Of a DNA stretch of 64,000 nt, positions 33,418 through 43,029 are shown in pieces. Within the stretch, counting starts at the first letter, position 1, and every line of letters begins with the position of its first letter. The stretch is from Kappaphycus alvarezii (taxonomy: Eukaryota; Rhodophyta; Florideophyceae; Gigartinales; Solieriaceae), in the NCBI GenBank assembly GCA_002205965.3, contig NADL03000635.1:62001-126000 (forward strand). The letters are read 5' to 3'. Position numbers and translations under genes: made by a program. The notes beneath the pieces were generated by a model. The model saw nothing but the letters and a program-made list of their open reading frames with translations, ran no database searches and was not told where the DNA came from.

Positions 33418-33514
33418 CGTTTTCTTGTCCGAATTTTAGCCGTTTCTGAAAATGGGACTTTTTGCGTACCGAGGTCGAAACGTTCTCAAAAGTAGCTGTT
33501 GTATGTTGATTGTT

Positions 33515-33542
33515 GTACACCATGAACTGGTTCATGGTGTAC
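33515..33542. repeat. Perfect palindrome, 13-bp arms
   Basis: GTACACCATGAAC and GTTCATGGTGTAC are separated by two bases. It lies 12 bp beyond the tentative pogo right end. It could form a cruciform or bind a dimeric protein; no function is shown. Confidence 0.85.
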
Positions 33543-34119
33543 ATTAGCACTAGCAATCATTTGCACTTCAACTCAGCTGAAAAGAGCAGTTTTTTCTTTA
33601 TTTTTATGAAGGATTTTCTTTAACTGTCCATACTTCACCCGGTTGGGAGGGATACCGAATTGCACCATGCTTAATCCGCGCTGGCAGACGAACAGCAGGT
33701 CGATCGCACCCTGTCCCTAGCTAGCACCTCGCTGCAGCCGGCCAGCAGACATTTTCCTGCCGCCCCTATTCACGCCCAATTCATCCAGCCCTCGTCTTAC
33801 AATATGAGCTATATCAGTTCAGGTCGTTTTTCTTCGGGCTTGAGCTGTAGCGGGGTGTGAGTTTACGGATGGGAGCTAATTGGGTGATCAATGTTGGTCG
33901 CGTGCCATGGTGTGGTGAACATTTATCCATGGTACGCGAGCGACAACACAATTGGCATGGCAGCAACAGATCATATGACCAAGCAGAATCTCACAACTCT
34001 GGGAAATTTTTCTGTACGGTAGTCATACGCATTTATTTGTTTGACAGCAGAGGTTGTCATTGAGTTTAAAGGGGATAGTCGTGATATTACGGTATCATGC
34101 GATAAAATTGTTCTTTTAT
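33543..34119. other. Spacer with a second inverted repeat
   Basis: No gene is recognised. Arms TCGCGTGCCATGG (33898-33910) and CCATGGTACGCGA (33927-33939) form a 13-bp stem with one G-T mismatch and a 16-nt loop. Confidence 0.5.
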
Positions 34120-34449
34120 TCATAATATCTGGGAGGTTGGCCAGTGACCGTCATGACATGGCCTGTAAACGAATATCTCGCTAAATTTAGCCAAATTCAT
34201 CTCGTCGAGTTGTTTCAGGCGATATGCGAACATGGTTAAATTGTATGTTTCGTGGGCTACAAGTTGGCACATTTGTGCCATTTTGTAATGGCCAAATGGA
34301 AACATCTCCTCTGTGCGTAAATCTTTTGCAATGGCATTGTTTTGTGATGGAATTAACAGATTGCCAAAGATGCAAGGTTGACAACACGTGCGGTTGCTGA
34401 TTTCCAGTGGAGCAAGTGACGTGATGGCCTCTGCACAGCCGCGGGGCAA
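34120..34449 (-). CDS. Hypothetical ORF, unrecognised
   Basis: This 109-residue frame reads with a natural-looking composition (for example FPFGHYKMAQMCQLVAHETY). A competing frame (34546-34187) overlaps. There is no signal peptide, membrane segment or known motif. It lies downstream of the pogo element and upstream of SIMPL gene 1, and may be a relic exon or transposon piece. Confidence 0.25.
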   Translation of the reverse strand: MPRGCAEAITSLAPLEISNRTCCQPCIFGNLLIPSQNNAIAKDLRTEEMFPFGHYKMAQMCQLVAHETYNLTMFAYRLKQLDEMNLAKFSEIFVYRPCHDGHWPTSQIL

Positions 34450-34739
34450 ACATAGTTTGCCCTACCGTAGAGCACTGTGCTTGTAGAAATGTTGCAATGA
34501 GGTGAAATCTGCGCAGCAACGTAGAAGCAACTTGGAACAGCACCATGTAGAGGGAAAATCTCCTAATTTAAATGGAAAATGCTCAATGCATCATCTAGCA
34601 TCACATATTACATGCAAACAATGGTGGTAAGCAATAAGGCTTGAGATACAACCCACATCACACGTGTCCACGTTGCCACCCACCTCGTACTCACCAAACC
34701 TACAAACTACAATCTAAGCCAAGCTCCATCACTCCTCTC

Positions 34740-35461
34740 TCAGTCGTGCCGCTGCCCCATTGGACTCACCAACTCAAATTCCAACGACACACTGGCCGAC
34801 ACTTGCGACTCCCCTACCGCAACGGGCACCGCCGCTTCCGCCGAAAGCGTCGTAAATCGTGGCGTGCCACTTGAAAACGACCCACCCTCCTGAATACTCA
34901 ACACCTTTCCAAGCATGGCGCCCGCCTCCTCGGCCAAAAGCGTCGCCCTTCTCACACCATCTCGTACTGCCATTCTTCTGGCCTCATCCCTCAAAGCTTC
35001 ATCATCCCCAATAAAGAACCGCACACCAGACACCGTACTACTCCCCGACCTCACCACAGCATCCAGAATCATGCCCAATTGAGTCAAGTTCCTCACGATG
35101 ACGTCAAACTCGTTGGTCACCGTGTACCCGATGATACGGCGGTTGTCGCTAAGTTGGCCACGTTCAAAGCGAGGACTGACACTGAAGAATGAGGTTTGAA
35201 TGTCGCGTTGCTCGATTCCGAATCCGGCGAGTGTGTCGAGAACGTCTTGGGAGCGGCGGTTGTTTGCGGTGAGGGCGGCTTGTGCGGTAACGGCTAGCGT
35301 TACTACACCGGTGCTGATAGAGGCGGTGTCCGGTACAGCGGTTACAGAGCCTTGACCGGAGATGGAAATTGTGCGTGGACAGGGGAGGGAGAGGAGGCAC
35401 GGGCGATGGAAAGGATGGAGAGAAGGGTGAGAAGGAGGATGTACAGGCTGCGGTCGGCCAT
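34740..35461 (-). CDS. SIMPL-domain secreted protein, paralogue 1, with a 1-bp frameshift
   Basis: The SIMPL (DUF541) domain is clear in one frame: SISGQGSVTAVPDTASISTG, then FFSVSPRFERG, RRIIGYTVTNEFDVIVRNL, GVRFFIGDDEALRDEARRMA, and a C-terminal SVSLEFELVSPMGQ. The start I choose, ATG at 35461, gives MADRSLYILLLTLLSILSIA, a good signal peptide, but in a different frame from the domain. ATG to stop is 722 bp here and 723 bp in paralogue 2, and alignment places one missing base in a C-run (G-run 35382-35385 on the plus strand). Either the gene is a fresh pseudogene or this is a base-calling error. SIMPL proteins are secreted or periplasmic in bacteria; the role in eukaryotes is unknown. No intron is evident. 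Confidence 0.8.
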
Positions 35462-35577
35462 GGTGGGGGTGTATTTGGAACAGGGCAGTGTTTTCTTTGT
35501 TTGTGGGGTGTGGAGGTTGGGCGGTAGTGGTTGCTGAGAGGGTGGCAATGGGAGGGCGACGGCGATGGGGGGGGGGG

Positions 35578-35614
35578 TTTATATAGAGAGATTGGGCTGA
35601 GCTGGGATGCATAG
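35578..35614 (-). promoter_or_regulatory. TATA box and conserved upstream block of SIMPL gene 1
   Basis: On the minus strand CTATGCATCCCAGCTCAGCC (35595-35614) is followed by TATATAAA (about 35578-35585), some 115 bp before the ATG. The 20-bp block is found at 18 of 20 positions upstream of paralogue 2 (57976-57995). Confidence 0.65.
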
Positions 35615-35621
35615 CAAGGCA

Positions 35622-36058
35622 ATGATGTTGCAGTTGGGAAGGGGGAGGGTTAGGGTAGGAGGAATAGATGGATGAGTGTCTCTCGAGATGTGGGTGGACG
35701 GCATGTGGATTTGCATTTTTTGCGAATGATTCGGAGCGACGTGGCGGGCGACTCGTTAGTTAGTGTGGGCGACGGGTGATTGCATCTGCATTCGGAATTT
35801 TTTGCGGGAGATTTTTCATGCTTTTCATAGCTGTACTGTCCAGTACTGTACCGTACAGTTTGCAGAAAGCAAGGGTTATCGAGTCTACAGTATACAATGG
35901 CAAGTACAAAATTGTAACCAATCTTGTCATTGTCGCCAACAGCAATGTCGCGAAATTGGCGTCAATTGTGCTGCCGTGCTCCCCATGATGCAGCACATCC
36001 ACGGGGAATATGGGCAACCATTTGAATTGAACCATGCAGGCATTGGCACTTTATTGGC
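35622..36058. other. Spacer upstream of SIMPL gene 1
   Basis: No gene is recognised. It contains a cluster of CAGTACTGTACCGTACAG-type palindromes at 35831-35860. Confidence 0.4.
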
Positions 36059-36202
36059 TCATTCATAAAACACATCAAGTGCGCGCATCGACCGCCACAC
36101 CCCAACACACTGATTCGCTTCCAAATCTCTCCAAACACGTCGCCCGGCCCGCCATATCCCCCTCCCCGCCCACCTTGCAAACCATCCCACTAAATCATTG
36201 AG
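36059..36202 (-). CDS. Possible 3'-terminal exon, very tentative
   Basis: On the minus strand a run of 12 T followed by AG resembles a 3' splice site. The frame after it reads LNDLVGWFARWAGRGIW... to a TGA at 36059, with AATAAA just downstream (about 36049-36054). The coincidence of T-tract, open frame, stop and polyadenylation signal is suggestive, but no upstream exon could be found and the protein matches nothing I know. Confidence 0.2.
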   Translation of the reverse strand, partial: LNDLVGWFARWAGRGIWRAGRRVWRDLEANQCVGVWRSMRALDVFYE

Positions 36203-36305
36203 CTAAAAAAAAAAAAGACAGCAATTCTCACACGACCACACTCACGCGCACAAGAGATAACCCCTACCCACCACCACGGACAACCAACAAACCAGTAAAC
36301 AAACA

Positions 36306-36430
36306 GCGCCATTACCCTCTCACATTGTCCTCCCACATATACCGTACAGCACACCTACTCCACACCCTTAGCGCCATTACCCTCCAACATTGTCCTCCCA
36401 TCCATACTAGATTCCTACTCCACACCCTAG
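36306..36430. repeat. Tandem duplication, about 60-65 bp x 2
   Basis: AGCGCCATTACCCTC starts at 36306 and again at about 36371; both units contain ACATTGTCCTCCCA and CCTACTCCACACCCT. A third AGCGC starts at the end of the second unit. Divergence is moderate. Confidence 0.8.
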
Positions 36431-36672
36431 CGCTTGCAACGTTTCATGTGCTGTGGCGTGCTCATTCAACTTGCTCTGCTTGTTCGATCACTCTCTACCC
36501 GCTACAACGACGCTGGGCGCAGCGGCGGAGGCGGTGTCGCGTGCGCGGTGGGGCGCGGTGGGTGGTGGGCGGTTGGCGGTTGGATACGTGCTGCGAGGGA
36601 GTGCTTGGCGAGGTGTACGCACAAGAATTGAAAAGAGGAAAAGAAGATGCAGTACCATGTTACTGCAGCTTT

Positions 36673-36717
36673 TTTTTCAATTCAAACATTGTTCGAAACA
36701 CTGTTTGAATTGAAAAA
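36673..36717. repeat. Long perfect hairpin
   Basis: Arms TTTTTCAATTCAAACA (36673-36688) and TGTTTGAATTGAAAAA (36702-36717) pair perfectly over 16 bp. The loop TTGTTCGAAACAC can add four more pairs (TGTT/AACA) around a CGA tip, giving a 45-nt near-continuous stem. It could be a small inverted-repeat element or a structured RNA. Confidence 0.9.
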
Positions 36718-36738
36718 TGTCAGGCACTTTCCGTGACA

Positions 36739-36890
36739 CGTACTGTACAGTACAGTACGCAAAGCATAGGGTTCTTTATTTTCAAGGGTTACAGTAGCTC
36801 AAGATTACTGTACAGCAAAGCAAACAAAGCTAATTTTTCCTTGGAACACCACTTTACCGACTGTACTGTACAGTAATGTACAGTACAGTT
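36739..36890. repeat. Cluster of TACTGTACAGTA palindromes
   Basis: CGTACTGTACAGTACAGTAC at 36739-36758, ATTACTGTACAG near 36806 and GACTGTACTGTACAGTAATG at about 36859 with GTACAGTACAGTT following. The first and last blocks are roughly inverted copies about 120 bp apart, as in a miniature inverted-repeat element. Confidence 0.6.
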
Positions 36891-37055
36891 TAAGGCCATT
36901 TTAAGTAAAATGTATTCTTCTTTTGTTGTTTTTGCCAACCCATACTTTTAACTGCAGTAAAGCTCCATGAAAACAAAACGTTTCGGTAGTTTTAGCGCCA
37001 GTCAGAGTACGATCTACTTAATTCCCATGAAAGCCTTCGATTTTACTTCCATTTT

Positions 37056-37376
37056 TGTGAACAAAACGCACTGGTTTAGTGAATAAGAGTAAAAAAGCAG
37101 TTGATAGGGGTGATGATTATTATCAGATTGAGGAGGATTCCTGGGAAGGATCCGACTAAAGTACCTATCCCGTCCCCTAATCTATTCATTAGGGGATTAC
37201 AATAAGGATAGCTCATATGTCTTCTAATCTTGAAGAGTAAAGGTAACGCTATTAAGGAGCAGATCCTGCTAGGATACTGTAGCCGAGTTGATCTTGTAAA
37301 GCTAAAGTATCTGCATGGAGAAATAAACAGATAACAAGATTCTATCCAAATGGGATTACGAAGCTGATTCTCCACA
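37056..37376 (-). repeat. 3' LTR of the 37056-43029 copia element
   Basis: It shares AAAACGCACTGGTTTAGTGA, GGTGATGATTATTATCA and AAGGAGCAGATCCTGCT with the LTR at 42707-43029. Most differences are single-base substitutions and short indels. Confidence 0.9.
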
Positions 37377-37390
37377 GCTCCCCCTTCGAC
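37377..37390 (-). other. Polypurine tract of the copia element
   Basis: The minus strand reads CGAAGGGGGAGC immediately before the TG of the 3' LTR. A purine run at exactly this position primes plus-strand DNA synthesis in LTR retroelements. Confidence 0.75.
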
Positions 37391-37765
37391 AGGACGCTGA
37401 TCTGCGAAAGTTACCGTTTTGGGAGTAGGAGTACAACGAATGACCCACTGTTCTATAGGGTGGTCGACAATTACCTCACCCAAATGCTACTTAGTAATCG
37501 GTTTCCCTGATCTAGGTTAGTGCGTCGGCGGGATTGTTTTCTGAGTTGATCCAAGCAACATCATATTTTTATACGATCATATGCTTCGCACATTGCTTGT
37601 ACATCTATCATGAGTCTCTTTTCAATTTGTTCGTATTTTCGACGATTACGTCAAAAAGGGATTTAGAATCGGTAAAAAACCGAACTTTGAGACGCTTGCC
37701 AAGAATAGTGTTCAATTCATGGTTGACTGCAAATCTGTAATCCATGCCTTCTGTGAGAGCATACG

Positions 37766-38831
37766 TTATCCACCTAGTACTGAGCGTACGATGCGGCGGG
37801 ACTTATGAGAGCAACAGTGGATGATTTGGCGGCGTTTTTCCATCACGGAGGAGCAGAAGATATTCAAGTTGATTGGATAGGTCCGGATTGTCGCAAAGCT
37901 GTCGTCCGCGTATATAATTAGGTGAAGCGAGTAGACATCTAGTTTCTGTGGAGGATTCTGCGTGAGGGGTACTTGTGTGCCTATCCACAATCTTATTATT
38001 GGTAGTGATAGAGCTTGACCACATGTCGTTGCAGTGATCTGAGAGGACTTATTGACTGAACATGTTAGGTACAGTCTCGAATGCACTAGCCAGTGCAGTT
38101 TCTGAAGAAGTGAGCGGAATTGGCGGTAAGATGCGTCGATCGGGAGCGGCTTGATGCGCTGAATGTATTCCGTTTGATGCAGCTTAAATACGTCTGAGGT
38201 TTTCTCCACCTGAATACCTCCAAACCTAAATGAATCCATCTCACGAGGTTTGGACTCAAAATGCTGCTCAGTCTTTTTCGTGTGTTTTAAAAATTCGGGA
38301 GTTCCCGCATGCAGACCGTCATCCACATAGTATCCTGATATGCCTGCCAAATCGCCATTAAACCACTTAAAAAATAGCCGAGGATCCAACGAGTTGGGAG
38401 TCATCAATAGATCGTCACGGAAGTGGTGGGTAACTGTGGAGTCCCAATAGTCACCGGTGTCTTAAGACGGTGCAGTGTTTTTAGCATCTTGAGGAGGGTG
38501 TTAGCCGGGAGCTGTAGTTCTGAGGGAGGTTTAACGTGAACGTCGGAAGGAGTCTGCCAGCCGATTGCATGTAAGCCTGCGTCACGTATTGGGACCAAAG
38601 GCGGAAACCGTATATGGAAACCAGGGCTATTAACAATCGTATGGAGCTCAGCCTGCGAGTTGTTGCAGGGTGGACGAGGCGATTGAGCTCTTGGTCGGCA
38701 AATACATGCACAACATATCGTACCTCGTAGATCTTGTCTTTGGTGTCTTTGGTTTTTGATAGATAAAAAAAGCGCCCCCCTAGTATGCTGGAACCTTTAG
38801 GAAGTTCTTTGCGCAGGAAAACTTCAAACAT
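37766..38831 (-). pseudogene. copia reverse transcriptase and RNase H
   Basis: 38831-38481 carries ELPKGSSILGGRFFYLS and YVTQAYMQSAGRL, the copia RT start through the first catalytic Asp region, here with a stop-free but altered D.TQAYLQS block. 38407-37766 (213 residues) has SGYYVDDGLHAGTPEF with the YVDD box, then FRFGGIQVEKTSDVFKLHQT, and the start of RNase H with LHLIIYADDSFAT. A gap of about 75 bp in another frame separates the ORFs. The usual final RNase H block is lost, so the enzyme is dead. Confidence 0.85.
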
Positions 38832-38860
38832 ATCTCGGCGCGGGAGTACACTTATTTTTT

Positions 38861-39971
38861 TTAGACGAGATTTTGCAAAACGCGGTCGTTCTGGCGAGGA
38901 TTGCGCAGCTCCAAAACGTCGGTAAGATAGACGCGTGCCGATGCTCTTTCCGAATCTTTGGTAAGGAGGGTAGCGAGTGAGTGGTGTATTTGGGTAATGA
39001 GATTGGCCCCGTTTGCGTGATTTGATGGTAGGATGTGGTCGAGGGAGTACTGTGCTTCTCGATTGGGTCTCTGGACCCAGACATTCTTTCTAAATGTTTT
39101 AGTAACGGTATTGGGTCCGTTCCATTGGTTATCGCCCTCATGTCGTACATAAACAATGTCGCCAGGGTGGACAAGGTACTCACTTGCCAGAGTTACTTTC
39201 TCGCGGAAGGCACTTTGAACACGCAGTTGGGCGTTAATGTCCGCCATTTTCAATCTTGCTATTTGCATATCACGCATGCGGTCCGTGTATGATAGCAACG
39301 GGGTGAAGTGGGGAGGGAATCTGGGGATAGCGGCGAAGACCAGGGTTCACGGGATGAGTCCATAAGGTCCAACATTATCATTCATTGCCTTCGCTGCGAG
39401 TTGTAGTACAATGTTCCAGTCTAAATTGGGTACATCCTCTATTATTTTCAGGAAAAGTCGTCTAAGGGGAGCATGGTACCTTTCTCCATTGCCTAGTGCA
39501 TTGTAGGAGTGGACTCCGACAGTTGTATTTCGATTCCAGCTGAGGAGGCTATAGTCTCAAACTCTTTCCCCGTGAAGACGCCGTCATGATCAACCCGAAT
39601 TTTGTCGGGGTATCCCATATAGGCAGACACCCAACAGAGTAAAAATGCATGCCATATGTTTAGTTTGTCTTTTCGGGGAGGAATACCTCGGCGGAGAAAT
39701 GGATGTGGAGGTCAACGACGTGTGAAGCCGGTCGTGATTTCAACCATAATAGATCGAGGGCGAGTTCATTGTTGGAGATACAGTCTTCATTTAGTAAGGT
39801 TACTTGAAAGCGATGAGGGCCCTTACTGTACCTCTGACATGTGTCGCAGGCCTTGACAATCTCCTTGAGTATTTGGAGTGTTTCTGGTAAGGTATCGGTT
39901 GGTTTGGTGCGCTCTAAGAGTTTGTAAAATTTAGTTGCAGAGGGGTGCCAGAAATGGCGGTGAATCCGCAT
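38861..39971 (-). pseudogene. copia integrase
   Basis: The ORF 39971-39660 starts with the zinc-binding region (IHRHFWHPSATKFY...CDTCQRY) and the first catalytic Asp in NELALDLLWL. A second frame at about 39610-39560 reads SAYMGYPDKIRVDHDGVFTG with the second Asp. A block with GNGERYHAPLRRL, holding the Glu, is in frame fragments near 39495-39460. The C-terminal ORF 39298-38861 contains HPGDIVYVRHEGDNQWNGPN, the small SH3-like end domain. At least two frameshifts occur. Confidence 0.8.
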
Positions 39972-40012
39972 GAGTTCGGCTCGCGTGTATAAGATCTCCT
40001 TCGCATTCCAGT

Positions 40013-40577
40013 TTAGATAAAGGTGCTCCTTATAGCGGACGATAGGTATTTTCTATCCGTACAGGCGGCTGTGGAGGACGTTCTCGACATTTTCGGCGAC
40101 AGTTTTGTATTTGCCGAGAATGCCAAGGCCGATGAGGAGGGATACGTCGGCATTGAAGACATCGAAGTTAAGGTCAAGGATTGAGTGATCCGGTGTCGGG
40201 ATGCGGATTGCCCTTGTCCCAAGGGACATGTGGATATCATCCCCAAATTGGAAATCATATACGGAGGGAGCTAATTTAAATTTGCGTTCTAGCTCCCGAC
40301 ACACAGCCTTTGGCTGCCGTATTCCAAGTATTCCAATGCATTTACGTTGTGCTCCTATGTCTATAAATGTGCCTTCAAACGTTTTCGAACATTTTGCATG
40401 GAATTGACGTGCGCAAAAATATATTGGCTTCCTGATTCGGTGCTCCAATCGTGGCTTGTATGTGTGGGAGCGGTAACGGTGGTCACATATTTTGCGGGTC
40501 TTGGTTTCGTGTGGCGGTCTGTTGGTGCTAGGGACATACTGCACTCTCAAGTGTATGCCACTCTGCGAAAATCCCAT
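40013..40577 (-). pseudogene. copia aspartic protease, active-site change
   Basis: In this 174-residue open frame, FEGTFIDIGAQRKCIGI stands where retroelement proteases have D-(T/S)-G-A: the catalytic Asp is kept, the next residue is Ile. A second signature follows at LLIGLGILGKYK (the hydrophobic-G flap/helix end). RIPTPDHSILDLNFDVFNAD lies between, as in related copia proteases. The Thr-to-Ile change would be expected to cripple the enzyme. The N-terminal 60 residues are basic and may be the gag-protease linker. Confidence 0.75.
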
Positions 40578-41038
40578 GTTGTTGATTCTTCGGTGCTGAC
40601 ATTTGGAAGTGCGTTAGTCAGTGAGGGGGGAGTGAGGGTAAGAAAGGGGGCTGATCATTGTGTCGAGAGGGGATTTGGGAGTGGAAAGGGGGGTAGTACG
40701 TGATAGGAAGGATGCGTTAGTCATATAAAGAAAAAGGGTAGACGTGTGGACGTTCAGGTTGTTGGGGGTTGAACGTTAGGTGCTGCAAGAGAACAGGATG
40801 TTCTGGGTATCGGGGAGCGCGGTGTGTCATCCGTCCGGTAGCCATCAGATGAAGTTGAGGAGTTTGAAAAATCATACTCTTAGTGGCTGAGATTAATGTC
40901 GGCCGATGTTTGCACTGTTGGTACAAAAGATACGAAAGGTTGTTAACTTTTCGGATTTTTCAGTCGAGAGCTTCTTCAGTATGGCTAGTTGCTCCTTTGG
41001 AGATTTGTTTCGCATCATGAAGCGGATCCAATAACGCA

Positions 41039-41870
41039 TCACGCGTTGATCGTCGAAGGGCTTTGCACAGTTGCGTTTAATGTGATCGGGTTGGCCGCAG
41101 TTGAAGCGCTTGGTTTCTGAGTTGGATGAGATGTTTTGGCTCTACGTGCTTTCGGATCGCGATCGACCCGAGCCTGGTTTTGGAACCAGTTCTTGATGGC
41201 CGAAGTGGGGTTGACGCTTGAGAACTGAGGCGGCGCTGAAAGAAGGGGTATGGGAGCTGGGGGAGCTGGGGGATGCGACATCACTGGTTGCGTAACTTGG
41301 CGTTGGGAGTCGTGTTGGAGACGATAATTCAGCTCGGAGAGCTCAAGATCATCCAAGAAGCCTTTGTAAGAGATGTAACCGCTTGTCATGGTGGAGATGG
41401 GCGCTGCTGCCCATAGACGCCGACGTACCGCATATAAAAGGGTCTGTAGGTTGTCCTTATCCGTTGCCCTACCGTCGGGGCATTAAGGGACTAGGGCTTC
41501 AATGCTTCTGGCCAACGTATGAAGTGCCTCTCCCTCTGTGCGGCTTGAGTGAAGAAATTGTTCCAGAGTGAGGTTTCGAACCTCATCTTCGATAGCCTGC
41601 ATGTGTGTTGCGCTGTTATAGCGCTGGCAGATTGTAGAATGGAGTGAGTTCTAGTTTTTGATTGTGCGGAATTCTTGGTAGAAGCAGACTAAGGCTTCAC
41701 CCTTCAGGATGAGGTGGAAGATCTGCACCTTCTGGTGCTGAGAGATGTTGTTAGTATGGCATAGATGCTCATGCCGGTCGAGTGCAAGGCTTAGACTTTC
41801 GCCTGAAGAGCCTCCATACTTTGCGCTATCACAGCTGTAGTATAAGTATAACTTAGATTCGCCACGTATA
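41039..41870 (-). pseudogene. copia gag, damaged zinc knuckle
   Basis: Minus-strand frames give ESKLYLYYSCDSAKYGGSSG, then FHLILKGEALVCFYQEFRTI (about 41740-41665), typical of retrotransposon gag. The ORF 41389-41039 adds ISYKGFLDDLELSELNYRLQ and a Pro-rich stretch. In the next frame the nucleocapsid knuckle reads RFNCGQPDHIKRNCAKP (about 41108-41060), where the first Cys of C-x2-C-x4-H-x4-C has become Arg. Frame changes separate the parts. Confidence 0.65.
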
Positions 41871-41885
41871 TTGTCCGATTCTTGA

Positions 41886-42269
41886 TCAGACTCTTGTAAA
41901 TCTAATGAAGGACTTGATTCGCGGTCTGCTTATGCGGATCAGTCTTATGACCTGGGTTTGTATCAGGGTTGGGGTGGACTCGGACTTGGGGGTGATATAT
42001 TCAGGTGATTGGATCTGACGGGGGGTGAGACCTCGGGGTGGTGGTCCAACGTGAAGCTCCCCTTCACGAAAGAGGTTGTATCTTGTGTGCGCTTCATTAA
42101 CATGGCGATGAAAATGCTGCTCACGCCATACGGCCAATATGATGCCGATCATAATGAGGTTAGTTCCGCGGGTACTTTCTAGAGGGACATATTCCGGTCC
42201 TCGAGAAAATTCCGTAGGAATGAATAAATCGTGGAGTTGGGGAGAACTTCGGCGAGAGTGAAGTCCCAT
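41886..42269 (-). pseudogene. N-terminal gag-side ORF of the copia element
   Basis: This 127-residue open frame starts about 440 bp downstream of the 5' LTR. It contains a short hydrophobic run (LIMIGIILAVW) and Pro-rich segments. Its relation to gag is positional; no motif is recognised. Another frame takes over at about 41880 with gag-like sequence. Confidence 0.4.
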
Positions 42270-42706
42270 ATAGAAAAATAATTTTTACACACAGCATTAG
42301 TTCCTCTCCTGTTAGATCATTATGGACTTCTTCAAAAGTTTGAAGAAGTTCAATATTCGAATTTGCTCAAGGTTTAGAGGGAAACAACGGTCTCAATTGA
42401 TATTTTTGGGTAGTTTGGGAGGGAATACGTGAAGATGAGTTTGGGGCAGACATTTTGGTGGTACATTTGTTCTCTTCGGGCTTGAGGTCGCAGCAAGAAG
42501 TGAAGACGTTAAAATGCTATCACAGCGTGGATTGTGGGATTAGCGATGATTACACGGAACTACGCGAGAGCCGTATGGGTTATAATCGAAGTAGATTACA
42601 CGATGCTACGCAAGGGGCGTTGGGGTTATAATAGAATAGATTCAAAGATGAATCGAAGGTGGGCAAAAAAGAAGCAGGGTATGACGCGCATGCTCCTATT
42701 CGCGAA

Positions 42707-43029
42707 TGTGAATAAAACGCACTGGTTTAGTGAGAAAGAGTAAAAAAACAGTTGATAAGGGTGATGATTATTATCATATTGAGAAGTATTCCTGGGAAGA
42801 GATCCGACTGAAGTACCTATCCCGTCCTCTAATCTATTCATTAGGAGATTACAATAAGGATAGCTGAGGTGTCTTCTAATCTAGAAGAGTAAATATAACG
42901 CTATTAAGGAGCAGATCCTGCTGGGATACTGTAGGCCGAGTTGATCTTGTAAAGCTAAAGTATCCGCATGGAGAAATATCCAGAGACCAAGATTCTATCT
43001 AAATGATATTACGAAGGTAATTCTCAACA
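42707..43029 (-). repeat. 5' LTR of the 37056-43029 copia element
   Basis: It is bounded by TGTGAA and CAACA on the plus strand. See the 3' LTR. The primer-binding region just inside (minus strand TTCGCGAATAGGAGCATGCG) is not a classical initiator-tRNA match. Confidence 0.9.

Larger units (their letters stand above)
31080..33503 (+). mobile_element. pogo-type (Tc1/mariner superfamily) DNA transposon
   Basis: A plus-strand transposase pseudogene is bounded by weak inverted termini: TACAGCAGAACCC at 31080 and, on the opposite strand at 33503, TACAACAGCTAC. Both begin with TA, as expected for TA target duplication. Similarity of the termini is limited to about eight bases, so the boundaries are tentative. 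The 2.4-kb length fits pogo-like elements. Confidence 0.5.
37056..43029 (-). mobile_element. Ty1/copia LTR retrotransposon, best-defined element in window
   Basis: LTRs of 321 bp (37056-37376) and 323 bp (42707-43029) are clearly similar end to end and bounded by TG and CA. Outside them lie ATTTT (37051-37055) and ATTTG (43030-43034), a possible 5-bp target duplication with one mismatch. On the minus strand the order is 5' LTR, gag, protease, integrase, RT, RNase H, polypurine tract GAAGGGGGAGC (37377-37387), 3' LTR. This is copia order. Several frameshifts inactivate it. Its 6.0-kb length is typical for a copia element. Confidence 0.9.

Noticed and set aside
34740-35612. Long N-terminal extension of SIMPL gene 1 starting at 35612
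   Set aside because: The extension is His/Pro-rich, overlaps the TATA box and upstream block, and is not seen in paralogue 2. The 35461 start gives a signal peptide and the same length as the paralogue.
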